From Macrolepiota albuminosa (taxonomy: Eukaryota; Basidiomycota; Agaricomycetes; Agaricales; Agaricaceae), in contig JAMWFC010000009.1 of the NCBI GenBank assembly GCA_027475525.1, positions 1-64,000 of the forward strand: a stretch of DNA of 64,000 nucleotides, written 5' to 3'. Below are positions 1 to 12,016 of this stretch, piece after piece. Position 1 is the first letter of the stretch, and each line of letters opens with the position of its first letter. The translations under genes and the position numbers were made by a program. The notes under the pieces are model-generated. The model was not told where the DNA came from. It did no database searches and saw only the letters and a program-made list of their open reading frames with translations.

Positions 1-394
1 GACGACCCCCCGACTCCCCGATCCCCCGCTGGACACCTCTACGGGCGCTGCAGGCCCCTCCCCCACCGGCTCCACCGGCTCCCCCGCCGGCTCCGCCACC
101 CAATCACGCTCCTCCACCTCCATCCTCCGGGTAACTCCCCCCAGCGGCCATCCCTGCTCCCGGGCGACAGAACGCGCCCTCCACAGCGCTCGTGATTGAG
201 GTGGCAAGCCTCGCACATGGCCGTGTCCCGGCGGGACGAGGGGCTCGGGACCTCGAAGGTGCAGAGCACCCCCCGGCGGGCGCAGTGCAAGCACTGCACC
301 GAAGTCAGCACTAGGGAACCTGTATCCGTAGATCAAGTCCGCATCGTAAGGGCGTCGCTTTCCCAGAAAGCCCCCGATTCAGCGGAACCTGACA
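1..394 (+). mobile_element. Gypsy-A relic, 3' end (accessory ORF remnant plus LTR fragment)
   Basis: Positions 321-394 match the last ~75 bases of the LTR found complete at 40299-41044 and, inverted, at 47029-47746 and 57116-58084, ending ...GGAACCTGACA. To its left lies the cysteine-rich part of the Gypsy-A accessory gene on the minus strand, so most of the LTR has been deleted. The LTR end abuts another retroelement ORF at 395, which suggests insertion into that ORF. The element is truncated by the window edge. Confidence 0.7.
39..311 (-). pseudogene. Accessory ORF fragment with Zn2Cys6-like cysteine cluster
   Basis: The minus-strand frame begins with VQCLHCARRGVLC and continues about 15 residues later with CEACHLNHERC, giving two CX2CX6C half-clusters. 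This spacing resembles fungal Zn2Cys6 domains, although the linker is longer than usual. The first half recurs in the relic near 39.6 kb as QCLHCARHVVSC, and a similar cluster occurs in the Gypsy-B accessory gene near 63.5 kb. The fragment runs into a Gly/Arg/Ser-rich stretch. A role in DNA binding or element targeting is only inferred; this copy is too broken to be functional. Confidence 0.5.
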
Positions 395-1246
395 TAAGTG
401 CTACTATATGGGCTGACACGTAGCGCTCAAGTCGCGCTTGGGTGGTGTATTTCATCACCTCTGGGTGCAAGTCCCAGAACACCCGCAAGCGCACGGTGTA
501 CGCGGTTTTCAGCCGCTGTTCCTCTGCTCCGACGTTGTCGTCACTTGACGACTCCATCACCTCCTCTGGAAGCTCTACAACCTCCGGAGCTTCCTCCACT
601 GCTGGTGTGCGTTGTCGTCACTTGACGACTCCATCACCTCCTCTGGAAGCTCTACAACCTCCGGAGCTTCCTCCACTGCTGGTGTGCGCAGAAATCGATC
701 TTCTGCGCGGTATCCTTCAGGCCTTGCAGCCTCCTCCGGTACCTCTTCTAAGCGGGCTTCCGCTACTTTAGAAGGCATTGGACCCGCTGTGGACCGCCTG
801 GTCCCACTGCTCCGGCTCGCAGGGAGGGTTCTCCCAGTCTGTACTGACGACTCGGCGTCTCCTGGGGCGCCATAGGCGCCGGTTGACTGTCGGCCGTCCT
901 GCGGGGGTCCTTTGGAAGCCAGTCGGCTAGACCGTCGCGGTCCTCCTGGCAGCTGCGTAACTGGGGGCGTTAATCCCCCGGGCATCTTGTCCTGGAGGCG
1001 TTGCGGGCCGTCCTGCTGTGAGCTTTCAGCTCTCCAGGCCTCGCTCTCATTCCCGGCTAGGTCGGTACTCTGACCTCGGTCTCGAGCCTTGGGTCTTACC
1101 TGACCCGCATTGGACGCTGACGTGTCCTGGGTGTCTGCTGGGTCTCCCCGTAGGTCGTGGGCATTTCGCCCGCCGTCAGTGGGCGCTGCAGGTATGGGAT
1201 TACTCATCGATCCCCTGTTTGAAATTTGCATGGTGTGGCTGTGCAA
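395..1246 (-). pseudogene. Probable gag-like ORF of another retroelement, interrupted by Gypsy-A LTR
   Basis: A minus-strand frame that probably starts at the MSNPIPAAP methionine near 1205. It encodes about 220 residues of low-complexity Pro/Ser/Glu-rich protein, with the segments PRRSSRLASKG and ELPEEVMESSSDDN. After removal of the 77-bp duplication at 533-686 it continues into a more ordered segment (RLKTAYTVRLRVFWDLHPEV) and then runs into LTR sequence at 394. A disordered N-terminus followed by a short helical core suggests gag, but no CCHC knuckle or pol is present, so the assignment is tentative. Confidence 0.35.
533..686. repeat. 77-bp direct tandem duplication
   Basis: The sequence from 533 recurs at 610, period 77. 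It interrupts the gag-like frame on the minus strand, and removing one copy rejoins the two halves. It belongs to a window-wide set with the same period, interpreted as uncollapsed assembly overlaps. Confidence 0.85.
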
Positions 1247-1275
1247 GAAGCTCGAGAAGCTGATAGAGTTCTGTC

Positions 1276-1429
1276 ACGAACTCAACGACTGACATCGGAT
1301 GCTAGGCAATAGATCCTAGCTGGCAGATTCAAAAAAATGTAACGAAGTTACGACGAACTCAACGACTGACATCGGATGCTAGGCAATAGATCCTAGCTGG
1401 CAGATTCAAAAAAATGTAACGAAGTTACG
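1276..1429. repeat. 77-bp direct tandem duplication
   Basis: The sequence starting ACGAACTCAACGACTGACAT at 1276 recurs exactly at 1353, period 77, in AT-rich non-coding DNA. Confidence 0.9.
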
Positions 1430-1776
1430 AAGTTTAGAGAGCTTAGTGTGCACACACGACACTGAATCAGACCAGACTGGTCTATTGACAATGTAGTATA
1501 CACGAAAAATAAGCTGCTTTGTAAGCAGCTGGGTAACTAATTATATACGAATGTAAATAATATTATATTATAATAAATATAATATAATATTTACTACTAT
1601 ACAGTAAGTAAAGCTATGTGGCCAACGCCACATAGCGGACTACGCTACAACAAATATAATATAATATTTACTACTATACAGTAAGTAAAGCTATGTGGCC
1701 AACGCCACATAGCGGACTACGCTACAACATTTCACAAACAAAATTTTTTTCTTGAAGTTTTTCAAGCGTTGCAAGA
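1430..1776. other. AT-rich intergenic stretch with a duplicated hairpin
   Basis: No gene is visible. A second 77-bp tandem duplication runs from 1575 to 1728. Each copy contains a perfect short inverted repeat, CTATGTGGC - CAAC - GCCACATAG (first copy about 1613-1634). The stretch follows the 3' end of the CACTA gene, but no CACTA-type terminal repeat was recognised here. Confidence 0.6.
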
Positions 1777-4700
1777 CTAATGAACCATTACCTCTGCTTC
1801 GAAACGACGGAGATTGCTAACACGTACACGTTTCAATGAAACAACTACCATGATTTCATCCCACTCGAACCTTGCGCAATGGGCTTCAATCTCAGCGACT
1901 GGCGCCGCTTTGAGTTGTGAATGTGTCCAAGTGCTCCAGATGCTCGCTCCAAGCTCAGGATACTCCTGGTACGGGTCGTGGGGGATATCAGACGGCTGAT
2001 GATGTACCCCGACAATCCAGACTCCTTGTAAATGCCTACTCTCTCGAGACACTTTGGGAAACTCGATGATCTGTTTAATGGTAAACGGAGCAGGTGTACC
2101 ATGTAATGTTACGGAGCTGTTGCCACGGTGCCTCGTCTGAGTTGTGAAAGATAGACCATGGTGCCAAACTTGAGATCGTGTGATTGCATCCGATGGGACG
2201 AGTGCATGCGGGTCAGCACGTTTGATTGCATCTATACTTTCAAGGGAGATGGAAGCAGTTTTCCCTTTGACGCCTAAATCCTCATTGAAAGACTGGACCT
2301 CATTTTCCAAATCCTGAAAGGTAGCTGCGTCATCATGCTCGGTTGCAAGTATGCCACGAGCTTGAGGTTGAACTAGAACTTGAAAGAATTTGAGGCACTC
2401 CTTAACAACCCGCGGACAACTTTCCTTGAAAAATAGGCCTCTCAAGTTGGCAGCTTTATGCCAGGATCGAAGTATCGTTTCTTCATATTCATCTAGTTTT
2501 CTCAAGTCAGAATCAGCTCAACCTAGAATAGGCAGAGGATTTACATTTCTTATAATTGGTTGAAAGCCGTTGCAACTGACCGATCGCGCGTTCAAATGGG
2601 AAGGCCCACCACCCATGGACAGGACCATAGAGCTTTATGAACTCTGGAATGTGAAAAGCCATGTGGTGATTAGGGACACACTCATAGAACGGAAATATTC
2701 TCTGGAGTTCTCGCCGATATTCAACCATGCGATTTATGTATAGTATGGAGTGTGCTTCACTGGTGACTTGAGAGGTTGCCAAGGTAATTGCGGTCATGAG
2801 TAGCATGGTAAGATGCAGCAATTCCGCGCGTTCGGTATCTGACCATTTCCGAACCAAGGAGATCGGCAAATTTAAGCAACCGAGTGTGCGCCATTCATCG
2901 GCCTTGAGTTTCGATCCTGACAGAAGAGGAACTGAAGTTACCCAGGAGGGCTTTACAATATAATCCATATCATCTCTGATGCTATGCATCTCTTCGTCTG
3001 TTAACACATTTCCAGGTTCTATATATGTGTTGGTTTCGACTTGTTTCATTCTCTGCGAAAGGATGTTAGTTGCATTCAATAAGAAAAATGTCAGCGCGTG
3101 CCCAAGTTACGATAGCTCGTGAGTACTCCTCTCTTGTAAGTCTCTTCGCGCCAGATCGCATTTCACATTGAAGACCTCTGGCGACGTAAACCAAGGCCGG
3201 TAAAGCAATTTTAGCCCATTTTTTCACCGCACTTTCAAACGCAGTATCCTTGTCGCTGAATTCCATATGTTCCGATAGCCAACGAAGGAGTGACCGCGCA
3301 GCTTTCATAGACGATTTCGCCTGCGGCTCAGGGTTATCAAAAGTGAATGGTATCTTTACAATTAATGCTTTATGTGGAACAACTTCTTTCCGTCTACTCT
3401 TTTTACCTTCGGGGTTGTAACCAAGAATGCTCCGAAAATGCTCCTTGATGAGACCGAGAAACAAGTTATGCATGGGATCGATGACGAGATAGGACGATGG
3501 CTTGTAATAGGGCAACCTGAGAAGTTCGGTCCATCGTATACCATATTTTTCTACCAATTTTTTGGCCGCTTCTGTAGAGGGAGCAGATATGTATTTCTCC
3601 GCCTTTCGCCTACAGTCGGCATCGATACGCGAAACCCAAACGTTGTGTTCAAAATTATTGTAGGAATAAAAAGACCTGCAGCATTCGCATCGGGAACAGA
3701 ACAATTCGTGGTTGATTGTAGTAAAGCCTCCAACTTTCCGTGCCATCGGGAGGTCGCAGACAACGAGGATAATGGCACAAAAAATCAACCGTCCATAGAG
3801 ATAGTCTGCAGTCCGGCTAAACCAAACACCTTCCCAAAATGCAAGGAAGGCGTCGACGATCGGTTTCAGGTAGGGGTTGATACCGTCCACCTCCACGGAA
3901 GGCTTGTGCGGACCAGGAATCAGCTGAATGTAGAGATTCTCGGGCTTGTGCCGTTCTTCTATAGGTAGATTGAGACATGCAACGGAAATCATTCCAACAG
4001 AGATCTTCTTTCCAGCTTGCTTATTGCCCAGCGGATTGAAGAAATCCACTCCGATCGAAAATAGATAACGACCAGCGTTCGTGTCGCCAGAGAGACTAAA
4101 GTGAGTTTTGCCATCGGGCCCCATGAACTCCCGAATTGCAGAGCCCTGAAAGATATCTGTTATTTTCCCACCTTCGGAAGCGCGCATCTTCTCCCAAGCT
4201 TGGTCCATCTTTTTCTCGTAACCGTGTCGGGACAGTAAACCTGCGAACCAATCTTTGAAGTCGAAAACAACATAGGGCCGTATGGGGACGTATATAGTGA
4301 GATTCAGTTGCCCAACAGATTTTGGGCGAACAAGCAGCTCCTTACACTTCTTGCCATGACGCCTGGCACTACAACGCTCTGGATACACCGGAATGTCATC
4401 ATATATATCCTTTCCATCGTCTTCGCCACTCTTGCCCTTGATTGCTCTGTAAATCGAGTGACATGCTGGGCAGGCCGCATATACCTCAGATTTCCCTTCC
4501 AGGCGCAAAGTCTTGATCGCAACACGAATGTCATGAGGGAACGTTTTGTAAAAGTGCAAACCCAGAGCGGTCAACGCATGAGGGAGAGCTTCCATGACAA
4601 TGTCCAAAAGCTTTTCGCACATTTGGAATAACCAGTATGTGCCTCGACGAGGAAGGTGGAGAGTGATGTGGCAAACAGCAACCATGAGTATCACCACCTG

Positions 4701-5453
4701 TAGAAACGCCGCCACTCCAACAAGACTGGGCAAGAAATGTGCCCCTATGAGGAATCGTCAATAATCAGGAAACACATGAATCTGCTGGTACTGACCGGTG
4801 TCGAACTTACTCCCAGCTAAAGCATCCTCCTGAGCAATGCGTCTCGCCAAGGCATCTTGCCATGTCTGCATCGTGACTTCGAAAAGGCTGTGGACCGTAT
4901 CCCGCAACGACCGTACTGTTTCGTAAGTTTCGACCACAGCCGGAATCTTTGACATTGCCATTGGAAGAAGCTTGGCTGATTCCTCTGCCAGAGCTTGTTT
5001 GATGTTGCCTAGTTCCTTGATATTGCCTGCCAGCTTAATGTCGCTGGCTCCAGTCGGGGCGTTCCCAACAGCCTTGATATCTGAATGCAGAGTTTTGAGA
5101 CCATCCTCGATTTCGTGAAGTAGAGAGACCAATTTTTTCGTTCTAGTAAAACGAGAGTCTAGCGCAGGAGCAGCAATCGATGGCTGTATCACAGCAGGGT
5201 GCAAATTGAGGTTGCCGATTGGGAGATTATCAATTGCTCTTGACAATTCAGCGTCATGAGCTGCCTGAGCCGCCTGATTAGCGGATACCATCGATCGAAT
5301 CTTCTCAGTATTATCGTTCGATTGATGTTTTTTATAAGTGCAAAGGTTAACAAAACGCCCTCGTTGAGTGTCTGAGATCATCTCTTCCTTACACTGTGCG
5401 AAGGTACACTGGCATAAAATGAGCTTCTTGTCATTGTCGTCTGCGTCTTTCAT
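1777..5453 (-). CDS. TNP2-like transposase of a CACTA (EnSpm) element
   Basis: Four minus-strand exons can be joined. The first (5453-4776) has a Cys-rich start (CQCTFAQC) and a long Gln/Ala/Lys helical region. The second (from 4744 down) carries the TNP2 core: LVVCDLPMARKVGGFTT, a cysteine pair (CSRCECC) and the family signature YLVIDPMHNLFLGLIKEHF. The third has the DUF4218-like block ECVPNHHMAFHIPEFIKLYG followed by GWWAFPFERAIGQLQRL. The last (about 2500-1777) is the C-terminal tail. Introns fit GT..AG: a very short one (about 31 nt, 4745-4775) and one just upstream of 3050; the third junction near 2510-2555 is not resolved. These motifs are typical of fungal CACTA transposases, which cut the element ends in the nucleus. 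No in-frame stop is needed to explain the breaks, so the gene may be intact. Terminal inverted repeats were not found. Confidence 0.75.
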
Positions 5454-5743
5454 GATTGAGGGAGAATGAGATGGGATGGGGGGACAAAGGACAAGGCGCA
5501 GAAAACGATTTCTTCAGATATCAAACACACGCGAGATCATTGATCTCGCGTAACAATTTGGGAGATTATGGCTCCACACCCTGTTTGTCTGGCGCATCAG
5601 GGCGCAGCTCGCAAGGCATATTCCATATACACTGTTTCCAAGCAGAGTCTGAAATGATATAAAATCGGAGAGGGAAGAGGTATGTCAAGCATCTTGGAAC
5701 GCGGAAGCTTGGGACACTAATACTGGATCTTGTATTCCGAAAA

Positions 5744-7677
5744 TTACAATAAAACTGGTACGAGATGAACTCCCGCGGCCTCGGAGGCATCAGAGCCTTC
5801 ACTTCTGGCAGTGCTGCTGGTCGATGTTTCCTCAACCGGCTGATGCACAACTGATCCTATATGAGGGACAGTGGACACAGTAGTCTCATGAACGAGCGAA
5901 GTAGTCACAGTCCGAGTCACGACGTCGGGGGCAACTGTGACTGTACGTGTAACGTACGTTATCATAGCTTCGCGTGCCGTAGCAAATTCAGTTGATATCA
6001 GTGGCTCGACCGTTTGATAGACAGTGTGCGTCAGTACAACCGAGGACGCAGAGGTAGTTGAGGCCGGAGCTACGCTGTCTTGGGTTGCCAGAGCGAGGCG
6101 ACTGGCTATTACAGGAATGGGCTACGAGCAACACGTCGATCCAGGAATCCCGAGGAAACAGCAATCATACTTACATTGAGGGATCGATAAGAAAAAGTAG
6201 GAAAGAAATGCATGATGACAATTGCTAAGCACAAGATTAAGAGAGCGCCCCGCTCCGCAGTTCGCGGCCACTTATCCATCAGTGGCGCCAAATGTACGAC
6301 AACAGGTTTGTTCACTGGATTGACGGGCTATTTAAACAGTGAACAGAAAGCACAGTGATAGTATAGCTTCTTGCTCACTTGCTTTACCCACACTGAGGCG
6401 GTAAAACTGCCAGAGCTTGATCCACCGACGATGACATGCTTGCCATTTGAGAGCTCAGCAGTGGCAACTGCTTGTATTTGTCCTGAAACTTTGATCAATT
6501 TGTTGAAATTTCTCAAATGTTCAAACTTACCGCTCATAGGCAGCTTTTGTATGATTTCACGCGTTGCCATATCAAATACATAGATAGTATCGTGGTCACT
6601 ACCACAGACGGCAATCTTACCATCTTCAGCCCAGGCAGCTTGAATGGTGATCTGCCTTTGAAAACTGGCAGGAAGGATTGCTTCAGGTAGAGACCCCGGA
6701 AACCGATGGACCTGCATGTAACGTTCTGTCAAATTATGCACCAGGAGAGAGTCCTCACGAGGAGAAAGGGCTGCATTTCCACTGCAAGAAGTAAGCAAAT
6801 AAAACACGGGTATAGATAGAAAGGACGTGCATAGCACATGTCAAGTATTTTTGCCAGATTATTTCCGAGGTCTGCGCATCACGACAAAGCCTGACATGAA
6901 AGTCAATAATGTCAATTGGATCTCCATGTTTCGAGAAACTTAACAAACATTTCACCATTTTCGATATTGTGAACCAGAAGACTTTGATTGCCGCCGCCGA
7001 AGAACGCAAGGCCGATTGGTATAGCGTGAGATTGACTTGCAATGGACCATAGCTCGATCAAATCAACTGTTTACGGTCCAGTCCAAAGATTAAACGATAC
7101 ATCAAGCTCGACTCACCACCTGCATCAACGCTAAACAGTTTCAGAGTCCCACTATGGCTAGCAATAGCAAGTCGCTGATTTGTGGCGTCGAATGATTGAA
7201 CAGCAACACTGTCATTGAACTCGAAAGCTTGAAGAGACATAGAAGATCTTTGAGCGAACCACTTAATGCCAGTTAGCAAGAAATCCAGGTCTGAGCGGCA
7301 CCACCCACGGAATTTTGTTTAGACTTAGGAATTAGGGAAATGGACCCTCGTATACTTCCCACACAAATTATCTCGGCTTTATCACCAGCGTCAGGTTTGT
7401 ATATGTAAGACAAAGCGGTGACCTTGCCCCAGGCCGAATCGTGGAGAGTTTGGATATGGACGAAGTCTTTTGTTGAATAGACGTGAACGTGGCCATCATC
7501 ACCTGTGATAAAGACTGTAATGGTGGAAAAATTGGGGTGCGGTAACGACTCACTGCCAATGAACATTATAGTAGCATCCGAACTGAAAACCACAGAACTA
7601 ATCGGGCCTTTGTTGCCCTTGATGTCGAGAGAGAATTCGTATTGATTGTTCTTAGGAGACGTGAGTCCGAGATACAA
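5744..7677 (-). CDS. WD40-repeat protein with one transmembrane segment and Thr/Val-rich tail
   Basis: The minus-strand exons read as WD40 blades: GPISSVVFSSDATIMFIGSE, DDGHVHVYSTKDFVHIQTL, RLAIASHSGTLKLFSVDAG, AAWAEDGKIAVCGSDHDTIY and a last GGSSSGSFTASVWVK. They are followed by a Lys/Arg pair and a hydrophobic span (GALLILCLAIVIMHFF, near 6240). A clean intron (GTAAGTATG...CTGTAATAG, about 6105-6175) then joins to a Ser/Thr-rich tail containing VTRTVTVAPDVVTRTVTTS, ending at 5744. WD40 propellers scaffold protein interactions. Here the propeller would lie on one side of a membrane and the glycosylatable-looking tail on the other. The exact start is unresolved: a short exon at about 7697-7711 would need an intron of only about 22 nt. 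Exon joins within 6755-7060 were not fully resolved. Partners are unknown. Confidence 0.65.
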
Positions 7678-7917
7678 CTAGCATGGAGAAGTGTGATACC
7701 TGCATAATGTGCATAGATGGGTGAATTGGAAAAGGGCGATTGTCGAGTAAAAAGGCGATTGTCGAGTAAAGATTATGTAATATAGGACAAAGACACTACT
7801 TTTTTTGTTTTCAAAAGCCAGATGGGGATGCTCGCACAATGTCGTCAAAGCGCCTTAGTGTGGAGAAAACATATATAATCGCTGTGAGGGAAGCATAGTC
7901 TTATACAACAAGCGGCA

Positions 7918-8632
7918 ATGAGACTGCACGTTTTGAGACCATACGCTCTGCCCTCATCCCGCATCGAATTCACAGCACTTCCACCTCCACCGTTTCCACC
8001 CACTGCGGCGCGCATGGTGTTTGGGCCAGACAATTTGTACGCGGCAGACACAGGAGGGACAGAGATTCATGACAACGAAAGTGACCTAGAAAACGAGCCT
8101 CCCCAAGATCCCGAGACTCCTCGTACTCGAAGGGGGACCAATAAGAAGATTCCCTGGCCTCACGGCAAACCAGGCAGGCCTAACAGTGGTGGATTCAATC
8201 TTGTAACCGAGCTCACCAAGACTGGCTGGTCCAAAAGGTCCGCCGAGCAGCTGACAGTGGGTCGTCACTTCTGAGACGAGTTCACTAATTTGGATAACGA
8301 TCCTTAACAGACAGCTGTCCATGTCCTAGCTCAAGAAAGGCTGGACGTGACGAAATGCTATAGGAAACAGGACAAGAAGGAGGTGAAAAAGATATGTGAT
8401 GAGGTATGTGGATGTCACTCGCCAGCAGAGGGAACCTCATTTGTTGCAACAGATGGTGAAGGATAAGAACTGGCCGAAATTGAAGGAATACGACGACTGC
8501 TGGCCAGTTATTTGTATTCTGAAGTCAAAGTTGAAGAACGGCGCCGCAGCTGCCAGGCGTAGTGAATTGAAGGATACGCAGGCGCGTCTGCAAGCGATTA
8601 TGAGTAGGAGGGGAGTGAGCCCGGAGTTGTAG
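7918..8632 (+). CDS. Unknown protein, three exons
   Basis: Exon 1 starts at the 7918 ATG, about 47 bases downstream of a TATA-like TATATAAT at 7871. It contains an acidic stretch (DNESDLENEPPQDPE), a basic RTRRGTNKKIPWPHGKPGRP and the segment NLVTELTKTGWSKRSAEQL. Introns at about 8260-8310 (GTGGGTCGT...CCTTAACAG) and 8404-8452 (GTATGTGGA...TTGCAACAG) join it to a Lys/Trp-rich helical C-terminus (KDKNWPKLKEYDDCWPV) that ends at 8632. The protein would be about 200 residues. I do not recognise a domain; the Lys/Arg-rich surface suggests a nuclear or nucleic-acid-associated protein, but this is a guess. Confidence 0.55.
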
Positions 8633-8699
8633 CGAAATATGATAACAGTTTGAACGTGAGCGAATCTATCGCGCGTGAGTAAGAATTTGCAGACTCACT

Positions 8700-9240
8700 A
8701 CATGAAATCCCTGGATAATACCTGGAGGCAAAGGCTTTGGACAAGCTCAGAGGACCTGTGGAGAGTTGGAGTAACTCCAGGGAAAGGGAAGAACTTGGGT
8801 GAACCCAGAGCTCAGGGGGAGAGAGGAAGAACTAAGCTTGTGGCGGGCCGGGGCGAGAGATGCGCACATCTCTGCGTCTCAGTTATACTACCGTCGACCT
8901 ACCACGGAGACGATTGCAACACAGCACAAAGTTTAACGAAACAAGCTCAAATTTAACGATGAGCGCGATGGAGAAGAACGAATTTGACAACATTTCAGGT
9001 GGCAGCCCCACTTTGTTTGGCTCTACTTTGCTTTGTGTGGTCGGTTGTTTACGATAAAGACACTTATCAATGGGCATGGTGTGGCTGTGCCCAAGCCGAC
9101 TTGTCGAGGGTCTGCACAGCCACCATGCCCATTGATCCGACCACACACAAAGCAAAATAAAGACACTTATCAATGGACATGGTGGCTGTGCCCAAGTCGA
9201 CTTGTCGAGGGTCTGCACAGCCACCATGAGCCACGAAGAC
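8700..9240. repeat. Dispersed composite repeat, copy A, with two hairpins
   Basis: The block contains, in order, CTGTGGAGAG, the motif GGGTGAACCCAGAGCTC (around 8793-8812) and two hairpins, at 9066-9136 and from about 9168. The first hairpin has arms of about 23 bp around a loop containing CGACTTGTCGAGGGTCT. The second keeps the core arms but its right arm runs into GAGCCACGAAGAC. The same parts in reverse order and orientation occur at 12.5-12.86 kb. No coding frame is convincing here. It is probably a non-autonomous fold-back or MITE-like element. Confidence 0.6.
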
Positions 9241-9718
9241 GGAGAGTGCGCGTGCGCCAGGGGTGGAAATCAAACACAAGTATAGCGTTTAGCAAATGCT
9301 AGACTAAAGAATAATAAAATACAAGAAGTGATGTGCGAGAACTGTATGTCGACAGTACTCGCGGTGAGACAAGATCTGTAACGTGAGAGAGCGACTGTGC
9401 GCTCACCTGGGCAGCCAAAGGAGAAGGAGAAGGACGACTGAGAAGAAGGCTACCCAGAATGTCTGAGACATGAGCCCTAGGCCTACTGTTCGCGACACGG
9501 AAACCGCCAGACCATGGCAACGTGCCGAGAACGGCATCTGGCCGAAAAAGGGGGAGAGGGGTGTTGTGACGATCGCAGGACTTCTTGGCACGCAGAGGCC
9601 TCCGAAAACGCTCGGTAGTCGCCTTTACGCAGTCAGAACTGAAAGAGGATGGTTGTGTGACAATGTCACATACTAACAACACGACTCTCGTGTGATCGAC
9701 TTCTCTGAAAAGATAGTT

Positions 9719-11474
9719 ATGACTAAAACTCCAGCACTCGTCCTGAAGAAGATAAAGTCAGCAGAAATGAAGGTTCGGCGACGACATAATTCTGAGCTAC
9801 CCGAACCTCAGAAGAAAGATGGAACAAGAGCTCAACCGTTCCCTTTAAGCCCCCAGGTATTGAGTAGCATTGGATCGTCATCATTAATGGCTGGACCATC
9901 CGATCTCAAACGTTCCTCCTCGGGAACTTATGAAGAGTCAGTCTCGAAAAAATTGAAGAAGGATGACCCAGATGAGAAGAATGACCCAGATGAACAGGAC
10001 GCAGATCAAGGTACATTGAACCTATCTATATACACCATCCTCTCTTCTGATTGTGACACGAGAAATTGACCCCAAAACTCTTTGTCCTTATTGCGACACA
10101 CCTCTCCCTTCTGAGCCTACTGCTCGGCTCAAGCGTTTACTGGATACGGCAGCAAAAAAGTCGTGCCCTGAGCCCCGGCCAGGGAATCGCTTTGGACGAA
10201 CGGCGCCTTTTACCGTTTATATTGATGTTTGCCAACGTCACCGCTTTGAGAGTCAGATGCTGCCAGAAGCTGAGCGCAAAGGCTGGCCCAAGGCGATCAA
10301 TTGGTCTGAGGTCGGCAAACGTGTGCGGAAAATGAAGGGCGCGTTACGCGCTATTATTGAGGACAATGGTGGGGTAGATTCTGATATGTTGGATAGTGGA
10401 GATAGCTGGCCCAGAGCGCGATGTGTTTTTTGGAAGGAAGCATTAGAAGAGGTGAGAGTGAAGGGGACGAGGGCCGTTGCAGGGGTTCGCGGACAATTTG
10501 CCAACTTTGAAAAGATGCAACCTGGATAGTGAGTGCTTTATTTCTTTCGTTGAATACATCCGTGGTAAGCCTATCTGTAGCTACGGTGAAATGGGATTGG
10601 TCATCATCCACCAAATATTGTACGATTTGTTCCCACTTACTTCGATTGATCCCGACTTGGTATCTCCTCTGACGACAAGCGAGTTCCTACAACGTATCCT
10701 GGTTCCCGAAGTCGGTGTGCGATTGATTATGCAGGACATGGATCTAGACAAGAGTCAGATGAGAGATGCTGTTAAAATCTTGCGAGAGAGTGCAAATTAT
10801 GGCGTGTGTATGTTTCCTGTAGATGAAGGAGAAGAGGACGAAGGAGTCCAGGACGATTCTCAACTGGGTGCCGCTGACATGATTGTTATGAAGAGGGCGA
10901 TGAAGAGGCGGCAGCAGCTGGATGTGGATGAAAAAGCCGAGGACGAGTATCAAGAGCAGATGGAGAAGATAAGGGAAGTGGAAAGGCAAGAACCTGTAAA
11001 GACTAGAGCACGGAAGAAGAAAGGAAAGAGATCGGATGCCAGAGTTGAGTCATCCCCACAAGCGTCGAAAGCTCGTCCCAAGCCAAGACCTCTCGGTAAA
11101 GGTACCAGCACCACCAGTGTTACTGATATCGAGATACTGATGATGTTCTTGGATCCGGTCAAGGTTGTCCAAAGTTTCATCACCTTACATCTCAAAGTGG
11201 TACCCTCACACACCACGCAAGTGACAGCAGCATTGAAGATACAACACAGCACCCTGAAGGTTCGCGGGGGAAGCCTCGACCATTGACGTTTGTGACTTCT
11301 TCTCGTGTCGCTAAAAGGAATGTCGATAAGACACCCATCCCTGGACCAAAGCTTCGGCCTCTGCCATCTCGAAAAGCAGTGGTCCTCGATATGGTATGTA
11401 TCGTCCCTACCTCGTCTTCCTCGCAGAAGCGGTCAGAGCGCGAGAGCAGAACCAGAGGTCCATGTGAGTGTTGA
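9719..11474 (+). CDS. RTC4-like domain protein
   Basis: Exon 1 (ATG at 9719 to 10010) encodes a basic, Ser-rich, probably disordered N-terminus ending in repeated DPDEKND/DPDEQDAD. Intron 10011-10062 leads to the conserved start of the domain, EIDPKTLCPYCDTPLP, followed by CQRHRFESQMLPEAERKGWP and VRGQFANFEKMQPG. Intron 10529-10580 joins this in frame to YYGEMGLVIIHQILYDLFP and EFLQRILVPEVGVRLIMQD. This order matches the RTC4-type C-terminal domain of fungal proteins; yeast RTC4 is named for restriction of telomere capping. After the domain come an acidic stretch and a Lys/Arg-rich stretch (RARKKKGKRSD). The 3' structure is uncertain: one frame stops at 11286, while a likely intron after about 11095 would continue into PRPLTFVTSSRVAKRN, ending near 11474. 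The gene sits between two inverted copies of a dispersed repeat. Confidence 0.65.
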
Positions 11475-11862
11475 CCAAACTCACTATGAGCTTTTCCTGA
11501 TATGATACCTTCTTGAAGCCAGGCAGGCTTCGAGGAAAAAGAACAAAAGTCATATGCGTGGTTGTTGAGCGATAACTCTCATTCGTCCTTTGAATCTATG
11601 GTTGCGTATGGCCTCTCACTCACAAAAATTTTATCAGAATTTTATTCGTGTACTTTACTTCGTTTCGTCAACCCTCCCTCCTCACCCTGTATATTACTTG
11701 TAGTAGCTAGCCGTCGCTTCTCGCCTCCAGTCGTCAATACACGTAGGTTACGCATTTGCGTGACCGGTCTGGCGCTATCTATACGAACCTTAACTGCAGA
11801 GGATCATAGTTAAATCATAAGGTAAGAATTACAAATGAACTACGTATTCAATGACGAATTCA

Positions 11863-12016
11863 TGACACCCGTAGCTAGTCAGCGATATCTTCGACACTCC
11901 CACTCGATGATGCTTGAGGGTGTCGGACACCAAGTTTATTGACACCCGTAGCTAGTCAGCGATATCTTCGACACTCCCACTCGATGATGCTTGAGGGTGT
12001 CGGACACCAAGTTTAT
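11863..12016. repeat. 77-bp direct tandem duplication
   Basis: TGACACCCGTAGCTAGTCAG at 11863 recurs at 11940, period 77. It duplicates the copia 3' LTR start and the polypurine-like tract. Confidence 0.9.

Noticed and set aside
3372..3968. 198-codon plus-strand frame inside the CACTA transposase
   Set aside because: The minus strand carries the TNP2 signature motifs over the same bases; the plus frame has no protein-like pattern.
7729..7772. Short repeat GGCGATTGTCGAGTAAA occurring twice
   Set aside because: Only two copies about 22 bases apart in non-coding DNA; no further significance seen.
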